A DNA stretch of 64,000 bases, from contig OX387187.1 of NCBI GenBank assembly GCA_947561395.2, positions 36,437,829 through 36,501,828 of the forward strand, in the 5' to 3' direction. Shown here one piece after another: positions 12,419 to 25,159 of the stretch. Position numbers and translations under genes: made by a program. A model generated the notes under the pieces. It saw only the letters and a list, made by a program, of their open reading frames with translations. It did not search any database and was not told the DNA's origin. The stretch is from Buxus sempervirens. Its lineage: Eukaryota; Streptophyta; Magnoliopsida; Buxales; Buxaceae. Position 1 is the stretch's first letter. Every line of letters begins with the position of its first letter.

Positions 12419-13747
12419 GAATAAAAATTTCCCTAATGTGCTCTTTTTTTTTTTTTAACTTCTAAATCAATTCTAAAGGGCATAGTTTTCTAATTTTAGA
12501 GAGCAACTCCAATGAGAAGCAATGCCAAATAGATTCTTAGGCTACATGCTTGTGTTCTAGGCAAGTATTTTTACAGCACAACTTGCTTATTGTAAAAAAA
12601 ATAAAAACTGATACTTGATGCAATCCATGTAGTCTCAGACTCTCAGTCTTTCCAAGACAAAAAGATAAAAAGGATTATAAAGTTTGGAGGTAAAAATGCC
12701 ATTTTCAAAGCATTATTATCAAATTTGGGGCTACAAATTTCATTTTCAAACTCTTACTAGTGTTTACAGAACAAGTTCCTAGATTAAGTGATGGATGATA
12801 GAGAAGAGTTGCTCTTAGTAATTATGTTTATGGACTGTCTTCCTCTACTACTTATGAATAAGGACTTACCCATTAAATGTTACCAAGACAGTAAAGAAGT
12901 GCTATAACAAATAAAAGGTGAAAAATAAGTACTTAGTTAAGCATCAATCCAACCTTAGCATATTCTATTCTTTTGATGAATAACCTTAGCATATTCTATT
13001 AAGAAGGAAAAAATCTTTTTCATTTAACTTCAGGGATTAACCTTATCATATTCCTTCTTTTTTTAAAGGAAAAAAAAAAAGAAAAAAAAAGGCCCCCTTC
13101 TTTTAATATATACCATCACTCAATGTCATGGTAAAATCCTTGGACTACCAATGAGAAATGTATTTTCGAATCTAAGCACAATCACTTAGCACCAAAATAT
13201 CAAAGCTTAGGTCTATTAGTAGTCCAACCCTCTTGGGACCCCTCTTTTACAGAACCCATACCACATTATGGTCTTTTATCCAGGATCAAAGACAATACAA
13301 ATGCAAAAAGTTAGTCATCAAATCCACACCGTCAACTAAAAAGAGATCTCTAACCAAAGCCCCAAGAATTAATATTTTAGATTAATGATCTATGACATCA
13401 AATTCACCAGAGTTACGACTAGTCCAACGTATCAGTCAGGCTCAAGTTTGGGCAAAGACATATAGGTTGTTCTGAACATGATTTTTCAATCAATAACTTC
13501 TCATGATCTGGTTGATAAATTCACAGACATTTTCAATTGCATTTACTATCTCATGATGATATTCACACAGACATAAGGTCCATTGAAAGAGAGAGATCTC
13601 GTGGAAAATTGCCCACGAACATAGATGGGTGTGTAACATTGCATTCTCCTTGTTGAGGAAGTCTACATTTCCAATATATTGTGTAGACAAAGACCATTCA
13701 TGATCTTTTCTTTTTCAAATTTAACATGATTTGGTGAAGCAAGAGAC

Positions 13748-16700
13748 TCAAAACTGACCTGCCCGTATATCTCTATCAATACGCTCTGCATTGAGTGTCC
13801 CAGGAAGCTCCACAAAATTCTCATTGAAGATTGAATATGCACTGGCAAAACAAGTAATAAAAGAAATTATTTGCGAAGACTACAAATACATAATCTGAAA
13901 TATTTCTGATAATTTTCATATTAAGTACTATTAAGAAAGTTATCCTGGTTTGTCCACCAGGTTTAGCAGCCTGGAGGTACATGGCTTTTTCTGCCACATG
14001 GTACAATGGTGTGACCAACCAGTCCGTCCATTTGATCTACAGCTTGAAGAGGCCGATGAACAATATTTGACCATAAATACCCCATTAAAAATTGTGTAAT
14101 AGGATGTATTGCATGATGAAATTCCTCAAAATTTTTGCTAATATCTTAAAGAAAGATGATAGATTGCTATTTTTGCAATACGGTAAACATTTTTTGGGCC
14201 GAAACATATACGTAGCAGTATCACAACGTGGAGTACATTTGAACAAATAGGATTTTCTAAAATAATTTATCACTTGGAAAGATATATGTGTCATTTTTTC
14301 TAAGTTTAGACTCTACAGCATTTCACAAAATAATCCATCTCCTATGCTACTACAAAAATAGAAGTGTTTAGCTTGTGTCTATGAACTACAGTTTTAACAC
14401 ATTTTGGAGAGAGAGAAATCTATGTGGCAACCCATATTCAGAGTGACAAATGTTTTGGTAAACAACAAAACCCAATTATTTAGGCATATGTGCATGATCC
14501 CACTTCATTTACTAAGTTTCAAACCACTTATTTTGGCCTTTGGCTAATTCCCATTCTTTCACGGTTAAATCTTTTTTCAGCTTTCTCCAGTCCTCAAACC
14601 AGCCTAGTCTCCTTCCTGTTTCTTCCAAATACTTGTGGAAATCTCCAGGCCCTCCAAGGATTCTAGCTTTTGCTTGGTTGGTGTTCTTGAGAAAGATTAA
14701 CACTCTTGATAATCTTCAGTGGAGACGGAAATATCTAGCTCTCTCCACAGGTTTGTACCTTATGCCTAAAGAATGAGGAGTCAGTGGATCACATCTTCAT
14801 TCATTGTGACTTTGTTTCTCACATATGGAGGTACTTTATTACAGATGTTGGAGTAAGCTGGTTGACACCAAGAGAGATAAGCCTACTTGCTTCCCAATGG
14901 CGCATTCCCTCTCTCTCTAAGTTTGGACGTGAGATGTTCAAAGCTATTTTCTTTTCCACATTATGGGCCGTTTGGAAAACCAGAAATAAGAAAATTTTTT
15001 AGGACGTTTCTCTTTCTCCCAAGGCAGTGATTGAGGAAGTTATTGTATTAGCATCAACTTGGGTAAGTGTAGGGTAGTGTGGACAAGGCTTGTTTGCAGC
15101 AGACATAGCCCTCCATAAGGCTCTTGCTTTTAAGTAAAGTAGAGGAGAAGGTGGTTTTGAGGGCTGTCTATTTAGAGACTATTGTAGGTTTGCTTTACTA
15201 CTTGTTTTTTTGGGCTGTTTCTCTTTTTAGTCCACTGCCTCGTGGACTATATTGTATGCTTTATGCTCTTCTTTTTCTTCATTTTAAAGGAAGCTTTCAT
15301 TATCCATCCAAAAAAAACAAGGCTTTTACATTATAAAGTCTCATTCTAAAGATTTTTCTTTTTTTTTTTCCCTCGTGGAGGGTTTTTCTGTTGTTGTTGT
15401 TGTGGGTGGGTGCACGGTGGGGGTGGAGTTTAGATATTGTGTGTGTGGGGTCTCCAAAAAATATCTCTAACTGTTGCTGCCGCTATAACATGTGATAAAT
15501 TCAAATATGCATGAATTTATGGCATTTAGCTGGTTAAAATACTTCCCATATGACTTATCCAAAAAGTTCCATATCAAGTGAATTTGTTAAACTTCTGAAA
15601 AGATATCAAATCTGGACTGTCCATTCAAATGCCAGACCAGTTACGCAGGCCACACAGACAACATTTATGCGCACAAAAGTTCCACCACTATTCATCCAAT
15701 AGAATTTGTTAAACTTTTCTTAAATTATATACAAGAAAGATGTTAGATCAATAAGAAATACTTTTGCTATGCGGAAAATTGCTTTAGGATAAAAATTTAG
15801 CATGTAATTAATATCAGAAAATCAATTAAGAACCCAATTTTGATCACAAAAAAATTGATGCTTCAAAAATTCATTAAAGATGGTCATATATGGCTCAGCA
15901 TAACATCCCACAATCACAACATTTAATCATTCAAGATTCCCAGAAAAAATAAGTGGTATCATGCTTTCCTTCTTTTTTGGTTTATCCAAAATGATTTTTT
16001 TGTTCACTTTCTTCTTTTTTTCTTTCTTTCCTCAAACAGAGGAAAATGGCAAATTGACATGAAAGCAGGACAACAAAGAGCTAGAAAATTTGGAGATACA
16101 TCAGTAGTATGACTAAAATTGGCAGGGCATATTTATGAAGAAAAAAAAAGGAATCACATCGTCAATTAATGCTAATACTCCAACAACCAAGTGATTTCTG
16201 GGGTTTTACCCATAAAAAAAAGAAAAAAAAATTTATTGGGTTTGATATCAAGACAAGCACCTTAGATCACCATGTTGTCGCTTTCCAAGATTTAGCAAAA
16301 TAATGGCAAAGCCTGTCCCAAGTATCTGAATAAAACAACAAGATGAAGCAAAGAATGATATGAATATGATTTCTCACAAATGGTAGACGAGGATGGTTAA
16401 TGTTCAAATTGAGGTATCACAAATCAAAGTTGGTATTGTTTTACAGTTAGAGCATTTGCACCTTTGGTACCCTGAGGACTTGCATGACTAAGTTGTGCCC
16501 ATTATTTGTGCCAAATCCCAAATATTTGATGGCAATTGGGCAGGTTTTGGAAACTCTGAAACCCAAATCATATTTATTCTCATTCAACCGTAATCTATGA
16601 CAGGTTTCAATTTCAAATCCCATATCCCATTAAATTAATATAAATTAAATCCCGCAGTCTCCTGCCCTGTCATATCTAAATTTCTAAAGCCTAGCTTTCT

Positions 16701-19700
16701 ATTTTAAAATAGAATTTACAATATGAAGGTAGCTGAAACCCATTTATGTTGTTCCAACAAAATGGAGAGCTAACTGAAACCCATTCCACCCCAAACCTGA
16801 GCCAAGTTTCATACATTTGAACTCCAACATGAAGGCAGCTTAATAAACCCATGCCAATGAGGTCTGGTTACCTGATTAGCCCAACCCATTGCAGTTCATA
16901 CCAAAATAAACTAATAGTGATGTTACCACCAATTAGATGGCGGTTACTTTCTTTCTGTCTGATTTGCTGTCCTATCTGATTCATATAATCCAAATCTCAT
17001 TCAATTTTGAGACAAAAACAGTCACTATAGCAGACAAGGAAACCTAGATCTAGGACATGGTCGCACCTCAATCTGATGTAAAAGCAAAACTATTCATGAG
17101 ATAGGAAAAAAAAGGATCTATGTCCATAATACATGAAAATCAACCGAAGAACATCTACTTACATATAGAGGTCCAAGATACCATCTGTATGCAACCGGAG
17201 CCAACATAAACCATAAAAGGATAAGAGCCCACATCTTCATACTGGTAGAGAAAAGTGCCATCAACAGGATATCTATCAATATTGACAGAAACAAGTCATC
17301 CAATCTGCAAATAATTTTTAGAATTATAACTGCAGTTCTAAGGGACACCAACCAGGCAGCCTCAATTTGTCATGGAGAAAAGAGAAAAGCCTTCTCTTCC
17401 ACCGACTTGTTGACTGTGGAAGCTGAAACTTCTGATTCATAACAAAAAAAATATATAACTAACTAAGTAAAACCCCATTATCATTCCTCCTAAGTTAATT
17501 GAAGTACGTTTATTTAGCTCAGTGTAAGTGCTTAATCAATGCTAACCAGATCGTCATCATCCTCGTCATCAAATTCATCCGAAACATGTTTAGGTGGCGG
17601 CTTGGGCTTGACAGCTACCATCATAGAATCTGGAAAATGCAACAACATGACACAATTTCAAACACTGAAACAGCAGGCAAAATAAATTTTTAAAATTTTC
17701 TAAGCCAATGTAAGTAACCTCCCCCCCCCCCCCCCCCCAAAAAAAAGAAACAACAACAAAATCCAACACTCAACAAAAAGGGGGAGAAAAAACAGAGGGA
17801 CTTGAATGTTACGAGAAAGGATTAAATATGAGCTTATCATTGGTCTCCCAGTTCTATACCAATTTATCTTCGTCGTTACCTGAAAAATCAAAATGACCAA
17901 GTGAAAGTGAATCACTTCATCTACTTCCACAGGACCCCTTTTAAACAACCTCCCAAGCATTCTTCAAGATTTCCCTTCTACAAAATAAACAGAATATTTT
18001 ATCTAAGGACTGAAATTTTGGCAAAATTTCGTCAGTACTGACGAAATTCTGCCCATGCCAGTGGAAATCAGCAATGAAACCACTTTGAATCGTTGAACTA
18101 CCAGTTTCAGGTAAAAGAATGGAAGGCATAGATGGAATACGACACCCTGCCACACAAAATGTGGGAAATTTTGAAGTTTTGCCCATTTTACTCATGAGGC
18201 ACAGAAAGCACATTCCGCCCAATTTTCACTTACCTAAAATGGGAGAACTTTTGAAATTCCTCCAATTTCGGTTAGTTTTTAAACCGCACTACCTGAAAAT
18301 TCCACTCATGCCATTTTTATTAATAAAAAAAACCGCTTTAACAAGAAACCTGGGTGATAGGGAGCTGGAGTTTTATGAGGAGCTACTGCAGGAGGTGTAT
18401 GGTACACAACAGGTACAAGAAGAGGACCGATGTCAGAGGATAAGAGGAAAAGCTGGTTCCTTTTCGGTGAAGGAATCCTTCATAGCCTTGCATTCTACAG
18501 GTTTGTGGGAGCAGGAACGGAAGTTGATTTGGGCAAAATATGTACCAAGCAAGGTGAACTTTTTCATGTGGGCAGCAGCATTAGATAAGATACTTATAGT
18601 AAACCACCTAAAAAACAGGGGGTGGCAGCTACCAAACAGATGCATAATTTGCAAGGAGGAAGAAGAATCAGTTGAGCACTTATTCATTCACTGCAAGGCA
18701 GCAAATAAGGTATGGAGTGATATAATTGGAAGGTTTGGATTATCTTGGGTCCAAGAAAGGAATTTTGGAAAAGTTCTACAGGCGTGGGGAGTGAGTAAAG
18801 GGAACTTACGAAAGAGTTTGATATGGAACCTAGCACCTGCTGCTATTGCTTGGGTCATTTGGGGAGAACGGAATAACAGAATATTTAGAGGACATGAAAG
18901 GAGTTCAGAATACGTAGTGAAGAAAGTTTTGAGGTTGTTGTTTAATTGGTTAACAGCCCATAACATGATGAATAACATACAACTTCAAGACCTACACCAA
19001 TGTGAAAGGTTCCCTGAGTAGGGAAGGGATATATGTTCTATTATTCAGGTTGGCTAATTTTGTACTCAGAACAGATATGAGAATTCCACGCATTCATGTT
19101 TAATCCAAATGAAGGGAATGCGAGGGTCTGAAATTGAGAAGTGTAACTTAGGGACACATACTGTGTACCTGTAAAATGTGCTCTTCCAGTTTTATATAAT
19201 AATACATCTATATTACCAATAAATAAATAAAAACTGCTTTAACAACACATGCATTAAATCGCCCATGTCATAATCTTTCAAATTTGGGGAAATATAAATT
19301 TATAAGAAAATTGATAAATACGAAATATTTCTAAAAGGATCAGAAAAAAAAAGTTAAAAAATAATTACAACATTTATATAGGCTATTTCATATATAAAAG
19401 TGGTATACCTATGTAGTCAATAATTATTAAACTGATAATTTAATTATAAAAATAAAAAATGTAAAAAAATTAAATATCACTAAAATTTGGGAAAATATAG
19501 GATAAATCTACAAAGAGCTATTTGCACATCAAAATAGATATTGTATGTGTTATTATTTAAATAATATTATAACATTAAAAACTACTAAAAATAAAAAATT
19601 TAAAAACCTGTAAAAATACGAAAATGCCATGGAAGCTTATAATGTGAGTTTCCTTGTCGTGATTTGGATGATCAAATTTAATAATAATCAAATATTTAAA

Positions 19701-22700
19701 TAATACTTTATTATTAAAGTTATGAAAATAAAGGAATTATTTAAAAATCTAGAAAAATCAAAATAGGTCATGGAAGCTTGTAAAAGTCATTAGTCCATTT
19801 TTTTTACAATTTTTTTGGCTCTTTATAATTTTTTGAATTTTTTTAAAATTTCTGGAATATCTTAGCATGGCAATATAGAATTTTGGGCAGCACGAGCAAC
19901 GTGTCTGCAAACTTTTGACAAAAAGGCACAGACGGCGCCGGGCGAAAAAGTGTTGAAAACAGCACAATGCAACTTAGTCTTATTCCAATTAGATGAGTTT
20001 GACAACATAGATTCTGTTTTGCCATCTCAATTTAATAAAAACTATAACTTCAACGAGATTACATATAAACCATCTCTTACTAGGTCCATGCAGGTCTTTT
20101 CTTGTCTTCTTCCAGTCCTTTTTAACAAAAACTATAACTACTAGGTGCCTTCTTGGCTAGGTAACATACTAGCACGCATACTTGACTCCCCTGTTACTAT
20201 CCCCTGTTTAAGCCCCAGTACGGTACTAAATGTTGTTTGGCTACACAAGGCATTAGCCTAATTACATTCTAACTAAACTGCTCATTAGATGAGAAAAAAT
20301 TTGAAGGGTTAGCGATGATGTTAAGTTTGGTGAGGGACTCAGCCTGTATAAGGGAAGCAGGATTACTTTCCATTGAACCTTTGGAGTTATCCTTCCACAA
20401 AATTAGTATTAACGAAAAGTTCGTGAACAAGCAAGAAGGGGTTGCAAGTGAGAAAATACAAAGACCAATGTCCTATCAATAGCTGCTAAACAAGGGATGA
20501 CCTCGTAGCTGAAACCACTGATATAGGAAAATCAATAAAGTCAAATATTCAATATAATCTATAGAGATACCTCCATCACTGAGCTGAAGACACACATCAT
20601 CTCCATTTTTGCTGTCATGCAATATCTCTCCTCGTAGAATAAGCTTTAGCTGTTCAACAGGTAACTGACGATCACCAGCAACCAAATTTCTCAAATCATG
20701 TACCTAAAAATAATAGAGTGAAATAAAATTTATTACAGGATTTTGCAGTGACAGAAACCTAAATGGCTTAAAGCACAAGTTGTTTCAAACTTAAATTTTT
20801 GTGTAACTCATATATACATCAGCATTTACAATAGGCTTCATGGCTAGATCTTTATCAAATCCTAACACAAAAGCCTTTAAACAATTATAAGGAAAATTAT
20901 TATATAAAAAGCACCGTATCCATTACCCATGCTGCAATAAACAAGCTTTCAAAAAGTGAAAAAAGAGTAAATTTTCTTGAACCATTAAAATGCGAGTTAA
21001 CTAGTAAGATATAATGCTCTCTCTAATTCATCTATGAAGTTGCTTCTTGTGTTCCAAACTCTAGAATACCTTACTCTAGACAGCTAAGTTGAATATCTCA
21101 AAACGATCAATAGTGATGCCAAGCCAGTGTTCATAACACAAAATCTTTTTGACCTTCTAACTTGCTAACTATATCCCAAGTCAGCTTATTCACCATCAAA
21201 TTATTTAACATAAAAATGACACACCAAAAGACAACCTATTTTTTGTTTCTTAACCACCATCATCTGCTATTCCATGCTTCAAAGGCAATGTAGCATAAGT
21301 ACAATCAAGAATAGCATAGACAGACTCATTCTCCCAACCAAACAATTCACTTATAACAAAGAATCTCCAACCTATCTTGTTACGTCCATTAGCAGGTAAT
21401 TCACCACCAAAACTTCCTTATTTGTTGCATTTCGGCATATAGCCTTGGATAGATTAATCGCAAGAAGAGAAGATAATTTCAAACATGCACTGCCTCAGAA
21501 TCTGATTTTGTCCCCCAGACCAATCTTTTAAGCAATTAAATCAGAACAATTACTGTAAAGATTAGTGATTCTTTCCATCAGCATACACAGTCTGTCTCCC
21601 CCCACCACATCATTCTCCCACCCATAATGGCAGCCACCATATTTAATATATATATAATGTTCCCATAAACTGTTTTGCTCCTTGTCATTCCTCCACAGTC
21701 ATATTACAAGCAAAGCTTTGTTGAACAATAGAAGAGACTTTATTTCTGATCCAACCCTTTCCTTTCGTTGGCATACTACATTACATTCTACTGGATGGTT
21801 CTTCAATCCATCCTTCCGCATAATTCCTATTGTCTGCTTTCAAGTCTTGTTACTGATAATGTAGCTGGTAGTAAAGAAAGGACTTATGTCGCTTGATTTG
21901 AGGTTGCAACTCAATCAAAGCTGCCATAACCCCTCCGCACATATGTCCTCTGTTCCGTGGTGCCAACTTTCTTTCTGTCCTAATTATAGGACCACACACT
22001 GATTCACCTTAGGTGAAATCCCTAAAGAGTCCTAAAAGAAGAACCCATCTACAGCCCAAATTAGCCACCAGTTCATCCAGATTCACCACTTCAGCACAAG
22101 CAAATATCACATCTTTTGCTAGTTGATACTTAGGCCCGTCACCATTTCAAAGCAGAGTAACATACACCTTATGTGTTAACAGATTCAACTGGTTATGTCT
22201 AATATCACAAAAAAGAACAAGGTCAACAAAACCGTAATTCCATTATATCAGGGCTCATCACCAACAGCAAAAAGTTTCAATGAGATTGTAACCTTACATC
22301 TTTTTCCAACATCTTGCTCAATGCTGCAGCTATAATAATAAAAAAGAAGGGCAATAAAGGATCTCCCTACCTTCTCTATAGCTATTAAAGAAGCTTGTAC
22401 TCTCCGTTCACCAAAACTAAGCAGCTGATCCCCCTACCTTCTCTATAGCTATTAAAGAAGCTTGCACACTCCATTCACCAAAACTGAGAACTTCAACATA
22501 GAAAGTCACTGTCAAATTCATGCCATCAATTTGAGACCAAAGCCGAATCCACTAAACATGTAGTCCAGTAATTTTTAGTGCTTGTACCATATGATATTAA
22601 TGTTTTTACCCTATGAGATTAACTCTTGTACCCTGTTATTTTATTATTTGTAACCTATGATAAAACATTTGTACACTATGATTTTAGTGCTTGTACTCTA

Positions 22701-25159
22701 TGATTTTTACACTACCAATTAAAGCGAAAATAATTTCAATTTTCATGCTTATACAAGCACTAAAATTATAGGGTACAAACAGAACAGTCAAGGATACAAG
22801 TTCTAACATCATGTAGTATAATATATTCATAGGGTACAAGCACAAAAAACATAAGGTACAAGCCATGAAATCACAGGATACAAGTTTTAACATTTGAGGG
22901 AACAAACACCTCCCTCCCTCCCTCGCTCGCACTCGCTTGCTCGCTCTCTCTCTCTCCCCCTACTGCATTTTTTTTTTCTTTGTATTGTTGTTTTAAAAGG
23001 TTTTGAAACGAGTGTCAAAAATGCCCATTTGGTTTTCCATGGTCATGCAACACACGAGGGCTCCATTTGCCCATGCTTCAGTTGCCGCCTGCATTGCAGA
23101 CTACTGTTGCCGACAATATGGATGTATTATGATCAGATTATGTTATGATCCTACATTTTAAGTGATTAACTAAAGATGTCTCCGTAACTTCTGAGGCTTT
23201 TGAAATATCGATTAGACATGTAACAGATGGTATCAGAGTAGGCACCACATCCAAGTTCAAATTAGAAGGGGATGACCTATAGATAGGGTTAAAATGCCTT
23301 GGTATTATATATGGGCAAGGTATTAAGTCATTGAATACTAAAAGATGAGTAGAGCTGCAAAGAAAAACAGGGCTACCATCAGGCCAATGTCGATAAAGTG
23401 GGCCATTGTGGACGTTGGCTATGGAAGTGCGGTAGAAAGTCACGATCTCCATAAGTCCTGGGGCTTTTGGAACAATAGTTAGGCCCATAACAGATGGTAT
23501 CAGAGCAGATAGTCCTAAAATGGTAAAGGGTACACACATGGAAGGATGCTTCATCAATTAATGGAGAAGATTTTGGTTTTGGATTCCAAAATTGAGCACT
23601 TCTCAAAGGAGCAAGATCACAAGAAAGGGAAATCTCTCATCAACGATTCATCAATTGGTCTTCTGAAGCTCGATCCTTGATTCTAACCATGGCACCCGAA
23701 TTTGAACTGTACATTTGGATTCCCAAAATTGATGGACATGATCCTACTAATTGGTTGCATCGAGCAGAGCAATTTTTCGTACATCATCAAACAATAGTTA
23801 CTCAAAGGCTTCTTGTGGCCTATTTTCATATGGAAGGCAAGGCTCTCCAATGGTTTCATTGAGTGGAGTGTTCTAGAGCAAGTGCATGTTGGGATTACTT
23901 ACAAAGGCATTACAAGTTTGATTTTGTCCTTCTCGATATGATGATCCAACTGAGTTGCTTACCAAATTGCATCAGACATCTTCTATGGAGCATTATCAAA
24001 CTCAATATGAGGAGCTAACTAACCAATATGTGGGAAGGAGAGCTTCCATGGTGCTGGTATACACAAGTAGCACTTATAATTTCTTGGAACCCCACATCGC
24101 TAAGAAGGCTGACTTGGAAGTCAAAAAAGAAGGTCAATTCGAGGTGGCAATTGATAATGGTGAGAAACCTTCTTGTGAAGGATGGAGTTTTAATGTGATG
24201 TTGACTTGACAATGCAACCATATAGTAGCAAACCTTTTCCTATTACAGTTAGGGTGGGGTATGATGCTGAGCTGAGAGCTCAATGGCTCCAGAAATTTGG
24301 CCTCATTATGTGGGATTTCTCCCACTTGCTTATATAGAATTTCAATTCAATGGGAGACTCTGTAATTGAAAGTAGCTTCTATAAAATACATAGAATTTAC
24401 TAACAACGAGGAAGTTCAACGTGCTCACCAATCTGGGAATTGCAGTTCACTTGTACAAGTTAGTAGCATGTCGATGAATCAATCTCACCCTTCCCCGGAT
24501 TGAAGACTACAACAAGTCCTACATGAATTCAGACTTTTTTGCTGACCCTATAGGATTGCCTCCATCACGACAACAAGATCACAAAATTCCTTTGGTGGAA
24601 GGGACCAGTCCTATGAGTATACGACTGTAACCCCATAACTTATGGAGAATTCTTTAGTTATGCATTTACATCATCGTAACAGCTTATTATTTTCAAACCA
24701 TCCTAAATTTCTTCGTCTCTAAACCCTTGATTGCTTTTCTTTATGTAACATTGAATTGACCTGGATTTTCAATTGGACAAAATTTTGTTCGCAAAATGCA
24801 AAAGGGTAAACAAATATCAAAGATTTCAACGGACAGAGAAAGTCCCAGATGAACTAATCAGAAATTTTTTTTCTTCCATTTCGTACAACACATGAATTAA
24901 TCACTGATGAATTCCACAGAAAAGAACCTCCTTTAGACGATAAATCAAAAAGTCGGTCCGTTCATGAAAGGCACGATCCGATTGCGAACGGATGATGGCA
25001 ACAACGTACAAGAAAAGAAACACAAAGAGAAGAGACATAGAGAGATGGAAAGATGCCTACTTTGATGGAAGAAGGGAGCCTGAGACGAGAAGGACGAGAA
25101 GGTCCGATGATTTTGAGAGTGATCTCCACCAACTCCTCTTTTCTTTCGTTCTCGCCCAT
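13748..25159 (-). CDS. Ubiquitin-like and SAYSvFN domain membrane protein (7 exons)
   Basis: Complete model: 25061-25159, 20571-20703, 17547-17629, 17353-17431, 17163-17272, 16261-16325, 13748-13841; all GT-AG and in phase, 220 residues. Residues 1 to about 80 form a ubiquitin-like domain (VEITLKIIG, RNLVAGDRQLP, LKLILRGEILHD, LQLSDGD). An acidic linker DEFDDEDDDDL precedes a basic stretch (RWKRR), then the SAYSvFN domain: two hydrophobic segments near 134-157 and 167-182 (WALILLWFMLAPVAYRW, LGTGFAIILLNLG), the name motif as SAYSIFN at 190-196, and a terminal LNAERIDRDIRAGQF. The family includes human SAYSD1, an ER membrane protein; the plant role is poorly known. Start: the only in-frame ATG before the ubiquitin fold. 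Introns 1, 2 and 6 are swollen by transposon debris. Divergent from GCSH, 1.4 kb away. Confidence 0.9.
14520..15315 (+). mobile_element. 5'-truncated L1-type LINE, 3' part
   Basis: Plus-strand remnants of the zinc-finger RT-associated (zf-RVT) region: KSPGPPRILAFAWLVFLRKI, then CLKNEESVDHIFIHCDF and a C-terminal WAVWKTRNKKIF. The two parts lie in different frames, so at least one frameshift separates them near 14760. A pyrimidine-rich 3' end runs into a short A tract at about 15308. It lies in intron 6 of the SAYSvFN gene, antisense to it. Confidence 0.7.
17721..17738. repeat. Poly-C run beside poly-A
   Basis: Eighteen C residues followed by eight A residues, in intron 2 of the SAYSvFN gene, about 90 bases from exon 3. 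Confidence 0.85.
18345..19230 (+). mobile_element. 5'-truncated L1-type LINE with target-site duplication
   Basis: An open frame of about 220 codons in this insert encodes the 3' part of a LINE polyprotein: KVNFFMWAAALDKI, the zinc-knuckle CIICKEEEESVEHLFIHC, and AWVIWGERNNRIF. The 3' end is an AT-rich AATAAATAAATAA tail. AAACCGCTTTAACAA (18330-18344) and AAACTGCTTTAACAA (19231-19245) are a 15-base target-site duplication with one mismatch, setting both borders. The 5' end was lost at insertion. It is antisense to the host gene in intron 2. The open frame and close duplications suggest it is younger than the other LINE pieces here. Confidence 0.85.
21570..22560 (-). mobile_element. Decayed LINE reverse-transcriptase fragment
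   Basis: On the minus strand, scattered frames read VLVNGE, REGR-GDPLLPFFFIIIAAAL and LDELVANLGCRW, which match the RT core (NG...RQGDPLSP.LF) and the later LGCR...LGLPLG region of L1-type LINEs. A piece of about 65 bases covering the NSYREGR part is tandemly duplicated (22365-22429 and 22433-22493). Frames are interrupted throughout. Lies in intron 1 of the SAYSvFN gene in the sense direction. Confidence 0.6.
22576..22896. repeat. Imperfect repeat array that reverses orientation
   Basis: From 22576 to about 22710 the word GCTTGTACCCTATGATTTTA recurs about six times with changes, spaced roughly 20-25 bases. From about 22750 to 22896 its reverse complement (ATAGGGTACAAGC and variants) recurs about five times. 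The halves could fold into a long, loose hairpin centred near 22735. In intron 1 of the SAYSvFN gene. Origin unknown. Confidence 0.7.
23140..24640 (+). mobile_element. Ty3/gypsy-type LTR retrotransposon fossil, incomplete
   Basis: Contains an LTR-proximal region with two primer-binding-like sites (TGGTATCAGAG at about 23230 and 23500, the initiator tRNA-Met type), a gag-like segment from about 23692 (PKIDGHDPTNWLHRAEQFF) to about 24205, and near 24540-24630 a short piece of the reverse-transcriptase N-terminus (GLPPSRQQDHKIPLVEGTSP). Protease and most of pol are absent. It is clearly broken, with several breaks and large losses, and old. Lies in intron 1 of the SAYSvFN gene. Confidence 0.7.

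Larger units (their letters stand above)
4526..13747. other. Intergenic region with dispersed repeats
   Basis: 9.2 kb between the start of PLL1 and the stop codon of the SAYSvFN gene. No exon on either strand is supported. The first few hundred bases must hold the PLL1 promoter and 5' UTR. It contains a poly-C/(CT)n tract, two copies of a repeat shared between 6565-6720 and 10695-10850, a MITE-like element, a foldback element, a full SINE and a poly-T duplication, all listed separately. The rest is AT-rich and unassigned. Confidence 0.6.
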
